64,000 nucleotides of DNA from assembly GCA_949127775.1 (NCBI GenBank), contig CASBQF010000066.1:1-64000 (forward strand), read 5' to 3'. The DNA comes from Oscillatoriales cyanobacterium PMM_0080. GTDB taxonomy: Bacteria; Cyanobacteriota; Cyanobacteriia; Cyanobacteriales; Microcoleaceae. The position numbers and the translations under genes were made by a program. Below, one piece after another: positions 1-8,292 of this stretch; the first letter of the stretch is position 1, and the number at the start of each line of letters is the position of its first letter. The notes below the pieces were generated by a model. It ran no database searches. It had not been told where the DNA came from and worked only from the letters and a program-made list of their open reading frames with translations.

Positions 1-85
1 ACAATTAAATAAGCCTAAATGTCAAGCCTGATCAAGACTTGATTTACTTTTCTATATATTTGTTCAGATATTTTTACTGATTTAG

Positions 86-664
86 CTATTGATTTAGCAT
101 ACCAAGTAAGGAAGAACCGGAAATTGTCCGTTTTGAAATCTCCGTAGTTACGGTTTTTCCAGATCCTACTTCGCTAATTAGTTTGCCGTAAATACCCTTA
201 GCTTGACGATCGAACAATATAGTGTCCGGTCGTTTGATTATATCTAATTGGCTGTTTATTTCAGGAAAATTAAAGGGTGGTTTATCAGGATTAAACCCAA
301 CCATTAGTAACTGTTTCTGTTCGCGGGTTTGGGGGTTTCTCCAAACTATCAGGCTCACGTACATTGCTTCTGCGGACTTCACACCCGTGATATCCATTGC
401 TTGATATAATCTGCGGCGGGGAAATGTGGACATATTAACAATAGTTAATGCCCGACGACTCATGATAAAGATATCCCCATTTAGTTTTGTGTGCAATACA
501 ACTCCACTAGACTGAAGGGCACCTTGAAATCCTAATTGGATTAATATGAGTACGTCTGCAAACGCTACACCGGATAGTGCGACTAGCAATTGGACTTTGT
601 TCTGGGTAAGTTGTAGCCAGCCAAGGGGCATTCTGCGTTGGAGTTGTTGAATTAAATTTGGCAT
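86..664 (-). pseudogene. devC: Truncated DevC-like ABC transporter permease
   Basis: The 192 residues match the N-terminal half of the DevC/MacB-type permease of the DevBCA exporter. Visible are an N-terminal amphipathic stretch followed by one membrane segment (about residues 25-48, LLVALSGVAFADVLILIQLG) and the start of the periplasmic domain (DIFIMSRRALTIVNMSTFPRRR). DevC proteins are normally about 380-390 aa, with three more membrane helices at the C terminus. Here similarity stops after KRTIS, where full-length proteins continue into a VAGLFxLG-type segment, and the frame closes after GMLNQ. I see no remaining C-terminal part in the 85 bases up to the window edge and no devA ATPase. It lies 105 bp downstream of devB on the same strand, as in dev operons. 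Probably a non-functional remnant. Confidence 0.75.
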
Positions 665-769
665 AACATCCGATCTTGTAAATAGCTATTTGGTTACTAA
701 CGCGATAATTGTTTCGAGCTTTATTCTCTATTTTAAGTAAGAGTGATAACTTGTTTAAGTCCTGACTTA

Positions 770-2200
770 CTAAGAATCTAGTTCGATTACTGCTTGAATT
801 TGTAAGTTGGTAAAACTAGCAGCTTTTAGACTTGATTCTGGGTCTAAAATTACATGAACTTTAATCACTCGATCGTCAATATTGCTAGTAGGATCGGCAT
901 TGATCACAGCTTGCCGTTTTACATGAATCCCCACTCGTTCTACCTTTCCATGTAATTCGCCTGATAGAGAATTACTGGTGATTTTGACTTGCTGTCCCAG
1001 CCGTATTTTACTAACATCGCTGTTGTAGACTTCTATAACTCCATACATTTGACTGGTTTTACCAAGATCGGCGATACCATCAGTAGTGCTAACCACTTCG
1101 CCAGGATGTGAAAAAATCTCATAGACTTGACCATCTATGGGCGATCTAATATAAGCTTTCGCCAAACTTTGTTCGGCTACTTTTTGAGTTGCCGTCGCGC
1201 TTTTAATATCTGTTTCTGCGAACATCACATCGACTGGGCGGACTTCGGCAATTTTATTTAAGGTAAATTGACCTTCTCTGATCTTTTGGTACATAGATGT
1301 TTCAGTCTTTCTCAAATTAGCTCTTGCTTCATTGATCCGCTGTTTGCCCGACTCTTGAGTCTTACTCAAGTTAGCTCTTGCTTCATTGATCTGGTGTTTC
1401 CCAGAGGATTCAATTCGGCTTAAATTCGCTTGAGCCTGATTTACCTTCTGCTGTGATGTCTGTAAAGTTAACAGTTTACTATCTCCAGTCGATTTAGAAA
1501 CTGCTCCCTGTAGAGTTAGGGCTGCATAACGTTTATTCTCGACTTGAGCATTGACAAGTCCGGCTTGGGCTTCAGCAATGGCACCGATTTGGGATTGGGA
1601 TTGGGTATCTGTTTCAGCGATTACTTTGGCGAGTGTTGCTTTGAGGGATTGGGATTGGGTATCTGTTTCAGCGATTACTTTGGCGAGTGTCGCTTGGAGT
1701 GATTCTATTTCTGTGACCCGTTCGACTTGCAACCTAGTAATAGTGGCTTTCTGGGCATTGATTTCTCCCTGTTTAGATCCGGCTTTGGTTCTGACCAGAC
1801 TTGCTTGGGCGACGCTGACTTTGGCTTTTGCCTCATCTACCGATGCTTGCAAGCGACTGTGACTATCCAAAATCGCGATTATTTGTCCGGCTTTGACTGT
1901 GCCCCCTTCCGCCACCAACAATCGCTCGATTTTGACTCCATCCGTCGATGTCGGCGCAGACAGCTTGACGATTTCCCCCTGTGGTGCCAATTTTCCCAAG
2001 GCTGTGACAGTTTTTATCTTGATTTCCGCTATTAATTGCTGTTTGGCTGCTGCTTCTTTTGCTGCTTGCTGTTTGCTCACATACATCCAAATTCCCACCA
2101 TCCCTAGCGCAATGAATGCTACCATTAGCGACCATCGCCAAGCAGCATTCAACTTAGGTAATTTGTTAGATAACTTTTCTAATGCTGTTATTTTTAACAT
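770..2200 (-). CDS. devB: DevB-like HlyD-family membrane fusion protein
   Basis: Periplasmic adaptor of a DevBCA-type ABC exporter; in heterocystous cyanobacteria DevB links the DevC/DevA inner-membrane pump to TolC for glycolipid export, and paralogues exist in non-heterocystous species. The 476 aa product has one membrane helix at residues 22-42 (WSLMVAFIALGMVGIWMYV), a lipoyl-like half (LLVAEGGTVKAGQIIAILD), a long coiled-coil hairpin at about 115-325 and a second barrel half (AYIRSPIDGQVYEIFSHPGE). The coiled coil contains a near-perfect 18-residue tandem duplication (ATLAKVIAETDTQSQS twice) and a second repeated motif (INEARANLSKT). Its partner devC downstream is truncated, so if DevB still works it must pair with another permease. 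Start ATG at 2200. Confidence 0.85.
   Translation of the reverse strand: MLKITALEKLSNKLPKLNAAWRWSLMVAFIALGMVGIWMYVSKQQAAKEAAAKQQLIAEIKIKTVTALGKLAPQGEIVKLSAPTSTDGVKIERLLVAEGGTVKAGQIIAILDSHSRLQASVDEAKAKVSVAQASLVRTKAGSKQGEINAQKATITRLQVERVTEIESLQATLAKVIAETDTQSQSLKATLAKVIAETDTQSQSQIGAIAEAQAGLVNAQVENKRYAALTLQGAVSKSTGDSKLLTLQTSQQKVNQAQANLSRIESSGKHQINEARANLSKTQESGKQRINEARANLRKTETSMYQKIREGQFTLNKIAEVRPVDVMFAETDIKSATATQKVAEQSLAKAYIRSPIDGQVYEIFSHPGEVVSTTDGIADLGKTSQMYGVIEVYNSDVSKIRLGQQVKITSNSLSGELHGKVERVGIHVKRQAVINADPTSNIDDRVIKVHVILDPESSLKAASFTNLQIQAVIELDS
1591..1698 (-). repeat. 54-bp in-frame tandem duplication within devB
   Basis: Two adjacent 54-bp units (1591-1644 and 1645-1698) are almost identical and encode two successive 18-residue coiled-coil segments. 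The phase is kept, so the duplication lengthens the hairpin by about five heptad turns without breaking the frame. The near identity at DNA level suggests a recent event. Confidence 0.85.
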
Positions 2201-3099
2201 CTTATGCTCCGTTTGCGATCGGTTAGTGTTGTGGCCAGCGACTTTCGTTGATAATCATTTCAGCCATTTTTTTTTATTTTCCACTCTCTAAGACGACTCC
2301 CGTAGTCAATTTCTGGATTTTTTGATCAAACTAGAGGCTTTTGTCTTTACCTCGTCGAGTTTCGATTGAATCTCAATTTTTGTTTCTTTGGTTGTTGGTT
2401 GAACGTTAATCAAAGTTGCTAAATATAATCTCTACCTTTGGGATGACTTGTTATAGTATATCTGCTCAAACTCACAGGTTTTTAAAACACTGGCTTAAAC
2501 ATAATTTCTGTAGCTAATAACTTGCTTTCCTCATTCGTAGTCGGACTTTCACTGCTAGGCTTAAGCGACAATATTGCAGTTCTAGTGCCTCAGCTTGTTC
2601 ATTTATGTTGAGTTTTCATGACTTATTAATGGTGTTATTAAATTATCGGCTAGCCATAAGATTCGTTGTTATAAATAACCTCATCTGCTGTAATGGCAAA
2701 AACTGAAATAACTCTTTGATGATACTGAGTTACCCACAGTCAGGACACGGCAGTGCCGTTTTCCTACAATTAATCCGGGTAGTCCAAGGGCACGTGCCGT
2801 CTCCTCCATATAATTCCGGTGCAACCGAAATTTATATTATTCCTATCAATATTAGAATTAAAATGTGAAGGAAATATGAGGTTTTCCTAAGATAAATATA
2901 TCGCTGATTTATCACTCTGGCAAGGCGTTTTGGCGCATCAGAACGGTTTGCTTCAACCGCAGGTTGTAGAGTTCGTATGTTGAAGCAAATGCTCGGAAAG
3001 GTTGCAAAATACGGGCTGTGGATTGATTATTTGATACCTGATTTTTAAATTTTACACAAGCAACCTTTGCTGCTGTAACTAATATTATTCAGTCTCTGA
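2201..3099. other. Gene-poor spacer of about 0.9 kb
   Basis: No convincing coding sequence in either strand. It holds the upstream region of devB, one degenerate copy pair of the GGACACGGC repeat (2742-2810) and otherwise AT-rich sequence. Translations of 2500-2640 (minus) and 2880-3060 (plus) give only short, interrupted peptides that I cannot assign. Confidence 0.6.
2742..2810. repeat. GGACACGGC-type palindromic repeat (degenerate)
   Basis: Contains AGGACACGGCAGTGCCGT followed by the usual spacer CCTACAATTAATCCGGGTAG and a second half-copy ending GCACGTGCCGTCTCCTCC. This is the same unit and spacer that forms the array at 3906-4215. Confidence 0.75.
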
Positions 3100-3225
3100 C
3101 TATGACCTCATTTTTGTAGCTTGCTTTAACAGTTCAAACCAAAGTAAGCTAATCGCCCCACCACCTAAACAAATTGCTAGATCGATCGCACGTAGCAGAT
3201 AAAAGCTGAACAAATGACGAGATCG
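3100..3225 (-). pseudogene. Possible C-terminal remnant of a P-type ATPase
   Basis: An open 42-codon stretch without its own start ends in TAG at 3100-3102. Its translation includes LLRAIDLAICLGGGAISLLW and then FELLKQATK. A hydrophobic helix followed by FELLK at a C terminus resembles the last transmembrane helix of cation-transporting P-type ATPases (usual ending hydrophobic-VELEK). I infer a decayed 3' fragment; similarity over 30 residues by eye is weak evidence, and it may be chance. Confidence 0.3.
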
Positions 3226-3228
3226 CTC

Positions 3229-3705
3229 CTATGGGTTCTTACTGCTGACTCCATCAGTCGTGCGCCCACTCAATTCAGTCTCGTGGATGCGGTAAATTGC
3301 GTTAGCGAAGCCCTCGAAGAGGATCGCCTCTGAACGTCCCTCAGCATCAGTCCAGGTTCGATTGATCGCAGGTGAGAGCATGGGATTGCGCTCTTTGACG
3401 AGGTGCATTACCCGATCGATATCTGGCTGCTCAGTCAGGCGCGAAGCTCGACCATTGACAATCGCGCTGCGCCAATGAAGCGGCTCGCGTATTTCTTCAA
3501 CCTGCAAACAAATTTCTGGATTCGCATCAAGATCGTTAGTCTTCATGCCGATCGTGGTAAACAGGTAAATGTCCTCTTCTTCGAGATAATGATTCATTGG
3601 GATCACGTAGGGCTTGCCTTCGTGTATGCAGCCCAGATGACCGTATCCTACTTTGTGTAGGAGTTCGTGTATTTCTTTTTGTCCCATTTCATCAATATCT
3701 AACAT
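3229..3705 (-). CDS. Pyridoxamine 5'-phosphate oxidase-fold (NimA-like) flavoprotein
   Basis: 158 aa protein of the split-barrel FMN-binding superfamily. Typical features are the N-terminal helix with EIHELLHKVGYGHLGC, the strand pair GKPYVIPMNHYLEEEDIYLF, the TTIGMKTNDLDANPEICLQV segment that in relatives binds the FMN phosphate, and W-R-S-A-I-V-N-G-R-A in the middle of the barrel. Related proteins are annotated as nitroimidazole-resistance (NimA-like) or general flavin/heme-binding reductases; the substrate cannot be read from sequence. It stands alone, upstream (in its own direction) of the decayed 3.1 kb region and next to the duplicated EamA 3' segment. Confidence 0.8.
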   Translation of the reverse strand: MLDIDEMGQKEIHELLHKVGYGHLGCIHEGKPYVIPMNHYLEEEDIYLFTTIGMKTNDLDANPEICLQVEEIREPLHWRSAIVNGRASRLTEQPDIDRVMHLVKERNPMLSPAINRTWTDAEGRSEAILFEGFANAIYRIHETELSGRTTDGVSSKNP

Positions 3706-3708
3706 TAC

Positions 3709-3906
3709 TATTTTCCTAAAGGTTTAGTTAATTAGTAGTATTGAAGAGAAATAGTCCAAGCTTTACATCTGTCATTAGATAGAGTCGATCGCATCACAAA
3801 TCTTCTGCCCGCTTAATTGATACTTTTTTACCCGCAGATACGCTGGCCACAACTAAACAAGCTGTGACTAGGGCGATCGGCTCCAGAGTCTCACCAAGCA
3901 AAATCG
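3709..3906 (-). pseudogene. Duplicated 3' end of the EamA transporter gene
   Basis: This segment is a diverged copy of 6235-6546. It includes the last 36 or so codons of the EamA gene (ILLGETLEPIALVTACLVV then ASVSAGKKVSIKRAEDL) plus about 85 bp of downstream flank with the same TTTAGTTAATTAGT and GAAATAGTCC words. The copy is cut on its other side by the GGACACGGC repeat array at 3906. An open frame of 72 codons runs through it (3794-4012), but its upstream part is repeat sequence, so I treat it as a remnant and not a gene. Confidence 0.8.
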
Positions 3907-4215
3907 GCGTTTCCCTACAATTAATCGGTAGGGACACGGCACGTGCAGTCTCCTCCGTTTCTATCTCAGAGCAATCAAGAATGAGGACACGGCATTGCCG
4001 TTTCTTGCGCAATTAATCGGGTAGGGACACGGCAGTGCCGTGTCCTCCGTTTCTCGGTTCACAGCAATCAAGAATGAGGACACGGCAATGCCGTTTCTTG
4101 CGCAATTAATCGGGGTAGGGAAACGGCAATGCCGTGTGAATGAGGACACGGCATTGCCGTGTCCCTACAATTAATCGGGGTAGGGACACGGCACTGCCGT
4201 CTCCTCCATTTCTAT
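3906..4215. repeat. Array of GGACACGGCA-TGCCGTGTCC palindromic repeats
   Basis: At least six copies of the palindrome GGACACGGCATTGCCGTGTC (with one-base variants) occur, separated by spacers reading CCCTACAATTAATCGGGGTAG or CGCAATTAATCGG and by CCTCCGTTTCT plus GCAATCAAGAATGAGGACA. The array forms several alternative hairpins. It separates the EamA remnant from the ABC exporter gene and overlaps the 3' end of the latter. Confidence 0.9.
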
Positions 4216-5931
4216 TTCGATAGATAGAGTTTCAGAAGACTTTAAAGACCAGGTATGATCTGCGGTCAAATCCAAAATAGACTCATGATAATTACTCAAA
4301 CTTTCTCGATGTCCAATGCTCAAAAATGTCATGCCAGAGTCTTGTAACTGTTGGTATAAATATTTTTCATTCTGAGGATCGAGGGCGCTAGTAGCCTCAT
4401 CTAAAATTGCGTAACTAGGTTTATTGAGCAGAAGACGGGCGAAAATTAGACGCTGTTGTTCTCCCAAAGATAGAAGCTCTGCCCAGTTTTGTTCAGTGTT
4501 AAATCCTCCATGCGTTTGCTCTAAGTTGGGCAAATTTACCTGAATCAAAATTTGACTTAGCTGCGAATCTTCAACTTCTGAATTCATATTTGGATACAGC
4601 ATTTGATCTCGTAATGTCCCTAAAATCATGTAAGGCCGCTGGGACAAAAACAACATTTCATCAAGGGTAGGCCGCAAGATTTTACCACTCCCTGCATCCC
4701 ACAGTCCCACGATCGCCCTTAGCAGAGAACTTTTCCCGCACCCGCTAGGCCCTCTGACCAGCAAACCCTCGCCAGTAGAGAGTTTGACAGATAGGTTCTC
4801 CACCAACGTCCGTTGACGGTTAGGTGTTTGGAGGGTCATATTGTCGATCGCCAGTCGATCGCCTACAATCTCAGTTGCGATCGTGGTTTTTTCAACGCCC
4901 TCAGACTCCTGAGAAGCCAAGTGGTGAGTTTCCAAACACTCTAAAAATGTGTATAAACGCTCCACACCTGCACCAAAAGTAGCGAGGGATTGAAAGCGCG
5001 CCACAATTAAATTGAGCGAGAAAAAGACTCGGATAAAAGCCCCTTGCGCCTCGGTAACTTTACCAACTTCTAAATCACCTGCAAAAATACCTGGTGCTAC
5101 CACAATTGCTGGCAAAATGAACGGAATAAATTCATAGGCGTTAGTCAAGATATTGAGATTCAACTCCCAAAAAATTAGGCGCTTGAAGTTATCAAAAGCT
5201 TCGGCAAATCTGCCTTTGACTTGAGCTGACTCGCGCGGTTCTCCTTGGTAAAAGGCGATCGCCTCTGCATTTTCTCGCACCCGCACTAAACTAAACCGGA
5301 AATCGGCCTCTTTTTTAAGCTGCCCAAAATTGAGTCGCATTAAGGGTTTCCCAAATACCCCAACTGTCGCTAAGGTTCCAACCAGGGCGTAGAGCACCAA
5401 AAACAAGATTAACGGCTTGGAAATGCCCCAGAGTACCCCACTAAATGCCGCTACCGCCAACAAAGAATCAACTACCGCTAGCAGTATTTTTAACGATTCT
5501 TGGGTGAAACTTTTGACATCTTCAGAAATCCGCTGATCGGGATTATCAATGTCGGCATCGGCATGATTTAGATGATAAAATGCGCGATTCTGGAAGTAGC
5601 GATCGACAAAATAGTTAGTCAGCCATCGCCGCCATTCTAAGCCTAAGCGATCGCGCAAATAATCATAGCCTGCATAGAGCGGTGCATAAATAACTAATGT
5701 CCCGGCAAAAATCAGAATTGTTTGCCAAAATCTAGCTTCATCGTGAGCGGACAGTGCAGAGATTAGCTCGCCTCGCTTGTTGTTGAGCAGCACGCTCAGT
5801 CCTGTGTAGCCAAGGGACAACAGGATGACTAATAGCAATAATCCGCGCGCGCGCCATTTTTCGTCGCTTGACCAGTAAGATTTGGCGATCGCCCAGAACT
5901 GTTTGAGTATAGTTAGATTAAATCGTTGCAT
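4171..5931 (-). CDS. SbmA/YddA-type ABC exporter (fused permease-ATPase)
   Basis: 586 aa half-transporter with an N-terminal ABC_membrane_2 (SbmA/BacA-like) domain at about 1-330, with helices near 30-50, 70-90, 145-185 and 255-285, and a C-terminal ATPase at about 365-560. Walker A is GPSGCGKSS, the signature is LSLGEQQR, Walker B is PSYAILDEATSALD and the switch His is SIGHRE. The family includes YddA, Rv1819c and peroxisomal ABCD proteins; cargo may be peptides, cobalamin or acyl compounds. The last 11 residues (EETAVPCPYPD) and the TAA stop are read from the palindromic repeat, so the native C terminus was replaced or extended. Start ATG at 5931. Confidence 0.85.
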   Translation of the reverse strand: MQRFNLTILKQFWAIAKSYWSSDEKWRARGLLLLVILLSLGYTGLSVLLNNKRGELISALSAHDEARFWQTILIFAGTLVIYAPLYAGYDYLRDRLGLEWRRWLTNYFVDRYFQNRAFYHLNHADADIDNPDQRISEDVKSFTQESLKILLAVVDSLLAVAAFSGVLWGISKPLILFLVLYALVGTLATVGVFGKPLMRLNFGQLKKEADFRFSLVRVRENAEAIAFYQGEPRESAQVKGRFAEAFDNFKRLIFWELNLNILTNAYEFIPFILPAIVVAPGIFAGDLEVGKVTEAQGAFIRVFFSLNLIVARFQSLATFGAGVERLYTFLECLETHHLASQESEGVEKTTIATEIVGDRLAIDNMTLQTPNRQRTLVENLSVKLSTGEGLLVRGPSGCGKSSLLRAIVGLWDAGSGKILRPTLDEMLFLSQRPYMILGTLRDQMLYPNMNSEVEDSQLSQILIQVNLPNLEQTHGGFNTEQNWAELLSLGEQQRLIFARLLLNKPSYAILDEATSALDPQNEKYLYQQLQDSGMTFLSIGHRESLSNYHESILDLTADHTWSLKSSETLSIEIEMEETAVPCPYPD

Positions 5932-6022
5932 TACTTTTATTCAGACAAGGTTGCTCACTTATTTAATATAAGACAAAAATAGTATTGAAACCGCAATCCT
6001 GGAAGCAAAACTGCGGGCTTTG

Positions 6023-6111
6023 GGCTTTATACCAATTCTTTGTGGTAAAGATGAGAGAGCCGCTTCGAGGGTTTCGCCTCCGACATTATCGAAATAGACA
6101 TTAATTTGGGG
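6023..6111 (-). pseudogene. Fragment of a medium-chain NADP-dependent oxidoreductase
   Basis: The minus strand reads INVYFDNVGGETLEAALSSL without interruption. This is the highly characteristic D-V-Y-F-D-N-V-G-G-E-x-L motif of the leukotriene-B4 dehydrogenase/YncB-type MDR reductases. Only about 29 codons survive; the upstream side is cut exactly where the 6109-6232 palindromic element begins, and after PQRIGIK the frame is not recognisable. A decayed gene remnant, previously full length (about 340 aa) by family norm. Confidence 0.65.
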
Positions 6112-6232
6112 TGCATCTCACTTTTGAAGAGGGCGAAGCATGACCGTATATAAGTTATTAGTTATAATCCCATATTGATTGCGGTCATGCTTCGCCCCTA
6201 CAAATATATTTGCACTCATTGAGATGCACCCT
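6109..6232. repeat. Palindromic element, GGTGCATCTCA family, copy A
   Basis: About 124 bp with terminal inverted repeat GGGTGCATCTCA / TGAGATGCACCC and internal arms GGGCGAAGCATGACCG / GCGGTCATGCTTCGCCC around an AT-rich centre. Two further copies lie at 27584-27703 and 62850-62966. It abuts the MDR oxidoreductase fragment. Size and terminal repeats fit a MITE-like non-autonomous element; no transposase with these ends is in the window. Confidence 0.85.
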
Positions 6233-6300
6233 ATTTTCCTCTAAATTTAGTTAATTAGTCGTATTCAAAAGAAATAGTCCCAGCTTTACATCCGTCATTA

Positions 6301-6422
6301 GACCTCTTGCAAAAATAACTAGGACGGGCTCTCCGGCCCGTTCCACAAAAAACATTTTTTCTTGTGGAACAGGCCGGAGAGCCTGTTGCAAAATTTGATT
6401 AAAATGAATTTTACAAGAGGTC
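6301..6422. mobile_element. 122-bp palindromic MITE-like element, copy A
   Basis: Starts GACCTCTTGCAAAA and ends with the complement TTTTACAAGAGGTC; the core has GGACGGGCTCTCCGGCCCGT and CTTGTGGAACAGGC arms. The uninterrupted duplicate at 3709-3906 reads CATTAGATAGA at this point, whereas here the element is flanked by CATTA and ATTAGATA, giving a direct repeat of ATTA (up to ATTAGA). That pair is a filled and an empty site. Related copies: 8113-8234 (inverted) and 54169-54291. Confidence 0.85.
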
Positions 6423-6443
6423 TATTAGATATACTAGATCGCC

Positions 6444-7352
6444 TCACAAATCCTCTGCCCGCTTAATTGATGCTTTTTTACCGACAGCTACGCTCGCTAC
6501 AACTAAACAAGCGGTGCCAAGGGCGATCGGCTCCAGAGTCTCACCAAGCAAAATAGCCGAAGCCAAGAGCGTCAAAAATGGTTGCAACAACTGAATTTGA
6601 CCTACCCGTGCAACTCCACCAATTGCCATCCCGTGATACCAGGCAAAAAATGCAATAAATTGACTGACAATACTCACATAAGCAAAACCCAACCAGGCAG
6701 TAGGTGAAGCTATCAACCCTTCTTTTAAAACCACAAATATTGTGGGTAAAACCTCGAAAGGAGCAATTATCACCAATGCCCAACTAATAACTTGCCATCC
6801 ACCTAAAACCTTAGCTAATCGCCCGCCTTCAGCATAGGCAAAAGCAGCAGCAATTATCGAGCCAAACAGCGCTAAATCAGCGGGTTGAAGGTGTCCAGCA
6901 CCACTAATAATTCCAAAAACGACAACGGTTGTACTACCGACAATGCTAGCAATCCAAAAAGTGACATCAGGGCGATCGCCCGATCGCAAAACTCCCCCGA
7001 TTGCTGTCGCCAAAGGCAACAATCCCAAAACCACAGCACCGTGGGAAGCAGGTACTCGCTGCATTGCCCAAGCTGATAATAGCGGAAATCCCAAAACCAC
7101 TCCCAATCCGACAACTGATAAACTCCGCAATTGCTGTTTAGAGGGAATGGGTTGATCTGTTATTTTCAAAGTGATTGCTGCTAGTGTAGCTGCCACTAAT
7201 CCGCGTCCTAAACCTACAAAAATAGGGTCTAAATCCTGCACTGCTGCTCTGGTGGCTGGCAGTGTTAAGCTGAATCCAACTACGCCGATAAAACCGTAAA
7301 GTAAGCCAATATTTTCTGAATTTAAATGAGGATTTTCACTGTGTAATTTCAT
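6444..7352 (-). CDS. EamA/DMT-family multidrug or metabolite transporter
   Basis: About 302 aa inner-membrane protein with ten predicted helices in two EamA halves (first near GLLYGFIGVVGFSLTLPATR, second near LALFGSIIAAAFAYAEGG), and a conserved C-terminal LLGETLEPIALGTACLV. Members export amino acids, sugars or drugs; the substrate is unknown. I start at 7352 because GGAG lies five bases upstream of that ATG; the frame stays open to an ATG at 7403 with a poorer ribosome site, which would add 17 residues. The 3' end and downstream flank are duplicated at 3709-3906. Confidence 0.85.
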   Translation of the reverse strand: MKLHSENPHLNSENIGLLYGFIGVVGFSLTLPATRAAVQDLDPIFVGLGRGLVAATLAAITLKITDQPIPSKQQLRSLSVVGLGVVLGFPLLSAWAMQRVPASHGAVVLGLLPLATAIGGVLRSGDRPDVTFWIASIVGSTTVVVFGIISGAGHLQPADLALFGSIIAAAFAYAEGGRLAKVLGGWQVISWALVIIAPFEVLPTIFVVLKEGLIASPTAWLGFAYVSIVSQFIAFFAWYHGMAIGGVARVGQIQLLQPFLTLLASAILLGETLEPIALGTACLVVASVAVGKKASIKRAEDL

Positions 7353-7513
7353 TGAATCTCCAATATTGATGAACTTGGGCGATCTGGGTTGCACGTTACC
7401 CATATTACTTCTGAAAGTAGCAACTCTGCTCTTACCCGCCCATGCTACAATAATCCGTAAACTTCTCTTTTTCTTAACTCTGCGTTCTCTGTGTTCTCTG
7501 CGGTAAAAAAAAT

Positions 7514-8113
7514 ATGTTTAAACTTTACGAATATTCTCCGTCTGGGAATTGTTACAAAATTCGCTTGCTCTTAACTCAGCTTAATCTTCCCTTCGCAAGG
7601 GTAAAAATTGACATTCTCAAACGCGAAAGTCGGACACCTGAATTTTTGGTCAAAAATCCCAATGGCCGCATTCCGGTTTTAGAGATTGAACCGGGTAAAT
7701 TTCTCTTTGAATCCAATGCGATTATGTTTTACTTAAGCGAAGAAACTGAGTTTTTCCCCACAGATAAATTTGAACGTGCTTTAGTGATGCAGTGGTTGTT
7801 TTTTGAACAGTACAGCCACGAACCTTTTATTGCTACTTCTCGCTTTTGGTACATGACAGGAAAAGCTGAAGAATACAAGGAAGCACTTCAACAAAAACAA
7901 GCACCGGGTTATGCTGCTTTGGGGGTGATGGAACGGCATTTAGAAAAAAATGACTTTTTTGTGGGCGATCGCTATACGATTGCTGACATTGGTTTATTTG
8001 CTTACACTCACGTTGCGGGCGAGGGCGGATTTGATTTAACCAGATTTCCCGCAATTCAAGCTTGGATTGAGCGAATCAAGAATCAGCCTCGATATATTAG
8101 CATTACAGATTAG
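7514..8113 (+). CDS. Glutathione S-transferase family protein
   Basis: 199 aa, two-domain cytosolic GST. The thioredoxin-fold half (1-80) has the glutathione site region YSPSGNCYKIRLLL with Ser at the usual catalytic position, NPNGRIPVLE with the cis-Pro, and FESNAIMFYLSEE with the E-S pair that binds the gamma-glutamyl group. The all-helical half (90-199) ends with YTIADIGLFAYTH, the N-capping box/hydrophobic staple region. Roles in detoxification or peroxide reduction are typical. The TAG stop overlaps the first base of a palindromic element that starts at 8113. Confidence 0.9.
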   Translation: MFKLYEYSPSGNCYKIRLLLTQLNLPFARVKIDILKRESRTPEFLVKNPNGRIPVLEIEPGKFLFESNAIMFYLSEETEFFPTDKFERALVMQWLFFEQYSHEPFIATSRFWYMTGKAEEYKEALQQKQAPGYAALGVMERHLEKNDFFVGDRYTIADIGLFAYTHVAGEGGFDLTRFPAIQAWIERIKNQPRYISITD

Positions 8114-8234
8114 ACAAGATTGCAAAATTCATTTTAATCAAATTTTGTAACAGGCAAGATGCCTGTTCCACAAGAAAAAAACTTTTTGTGGGATGGGCCG
8201 GAGAGCCCGTCCTAGTTATTTTTGCAATCTTGTC
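8113..8234. mobile_element. 122-bp palindromic MITE-like element, copy B (inverted)
   Basis: Begins GACAAGATTGCAAAA and ends TTTTTGCAATCTTGTC; relative to copy A it is in the opposite orientation (GGACGGGC arm at the right end). Core arms AACAGGCAAGATGCCTGTTCC and TTTGTGGGATGGGCC are shared. Its first base lies in the GST stop codon, so the gene tail is intact but the 3' UTR is the element. Confidence 0.85.
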
Positions 8235-8292
8235 TATTGAGATCAAAGTTAATAAGGTGCCCAGTGCGCTACAGTTTGTGCAGGGATATTTG

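Noticed and set aside
1551..1862. Plus-strand frames within devB
   Set aside because: Repetitive WDWVSVSAIT product comes from reading the devB tandem duplication backwards.
3961..4149. 62-codon minus-strand frame in the repeat array
   Set aside because: Entirely repeat-derived (INCARNG and AVSSFLIA twice), no start signal, unlikely to be a protein.
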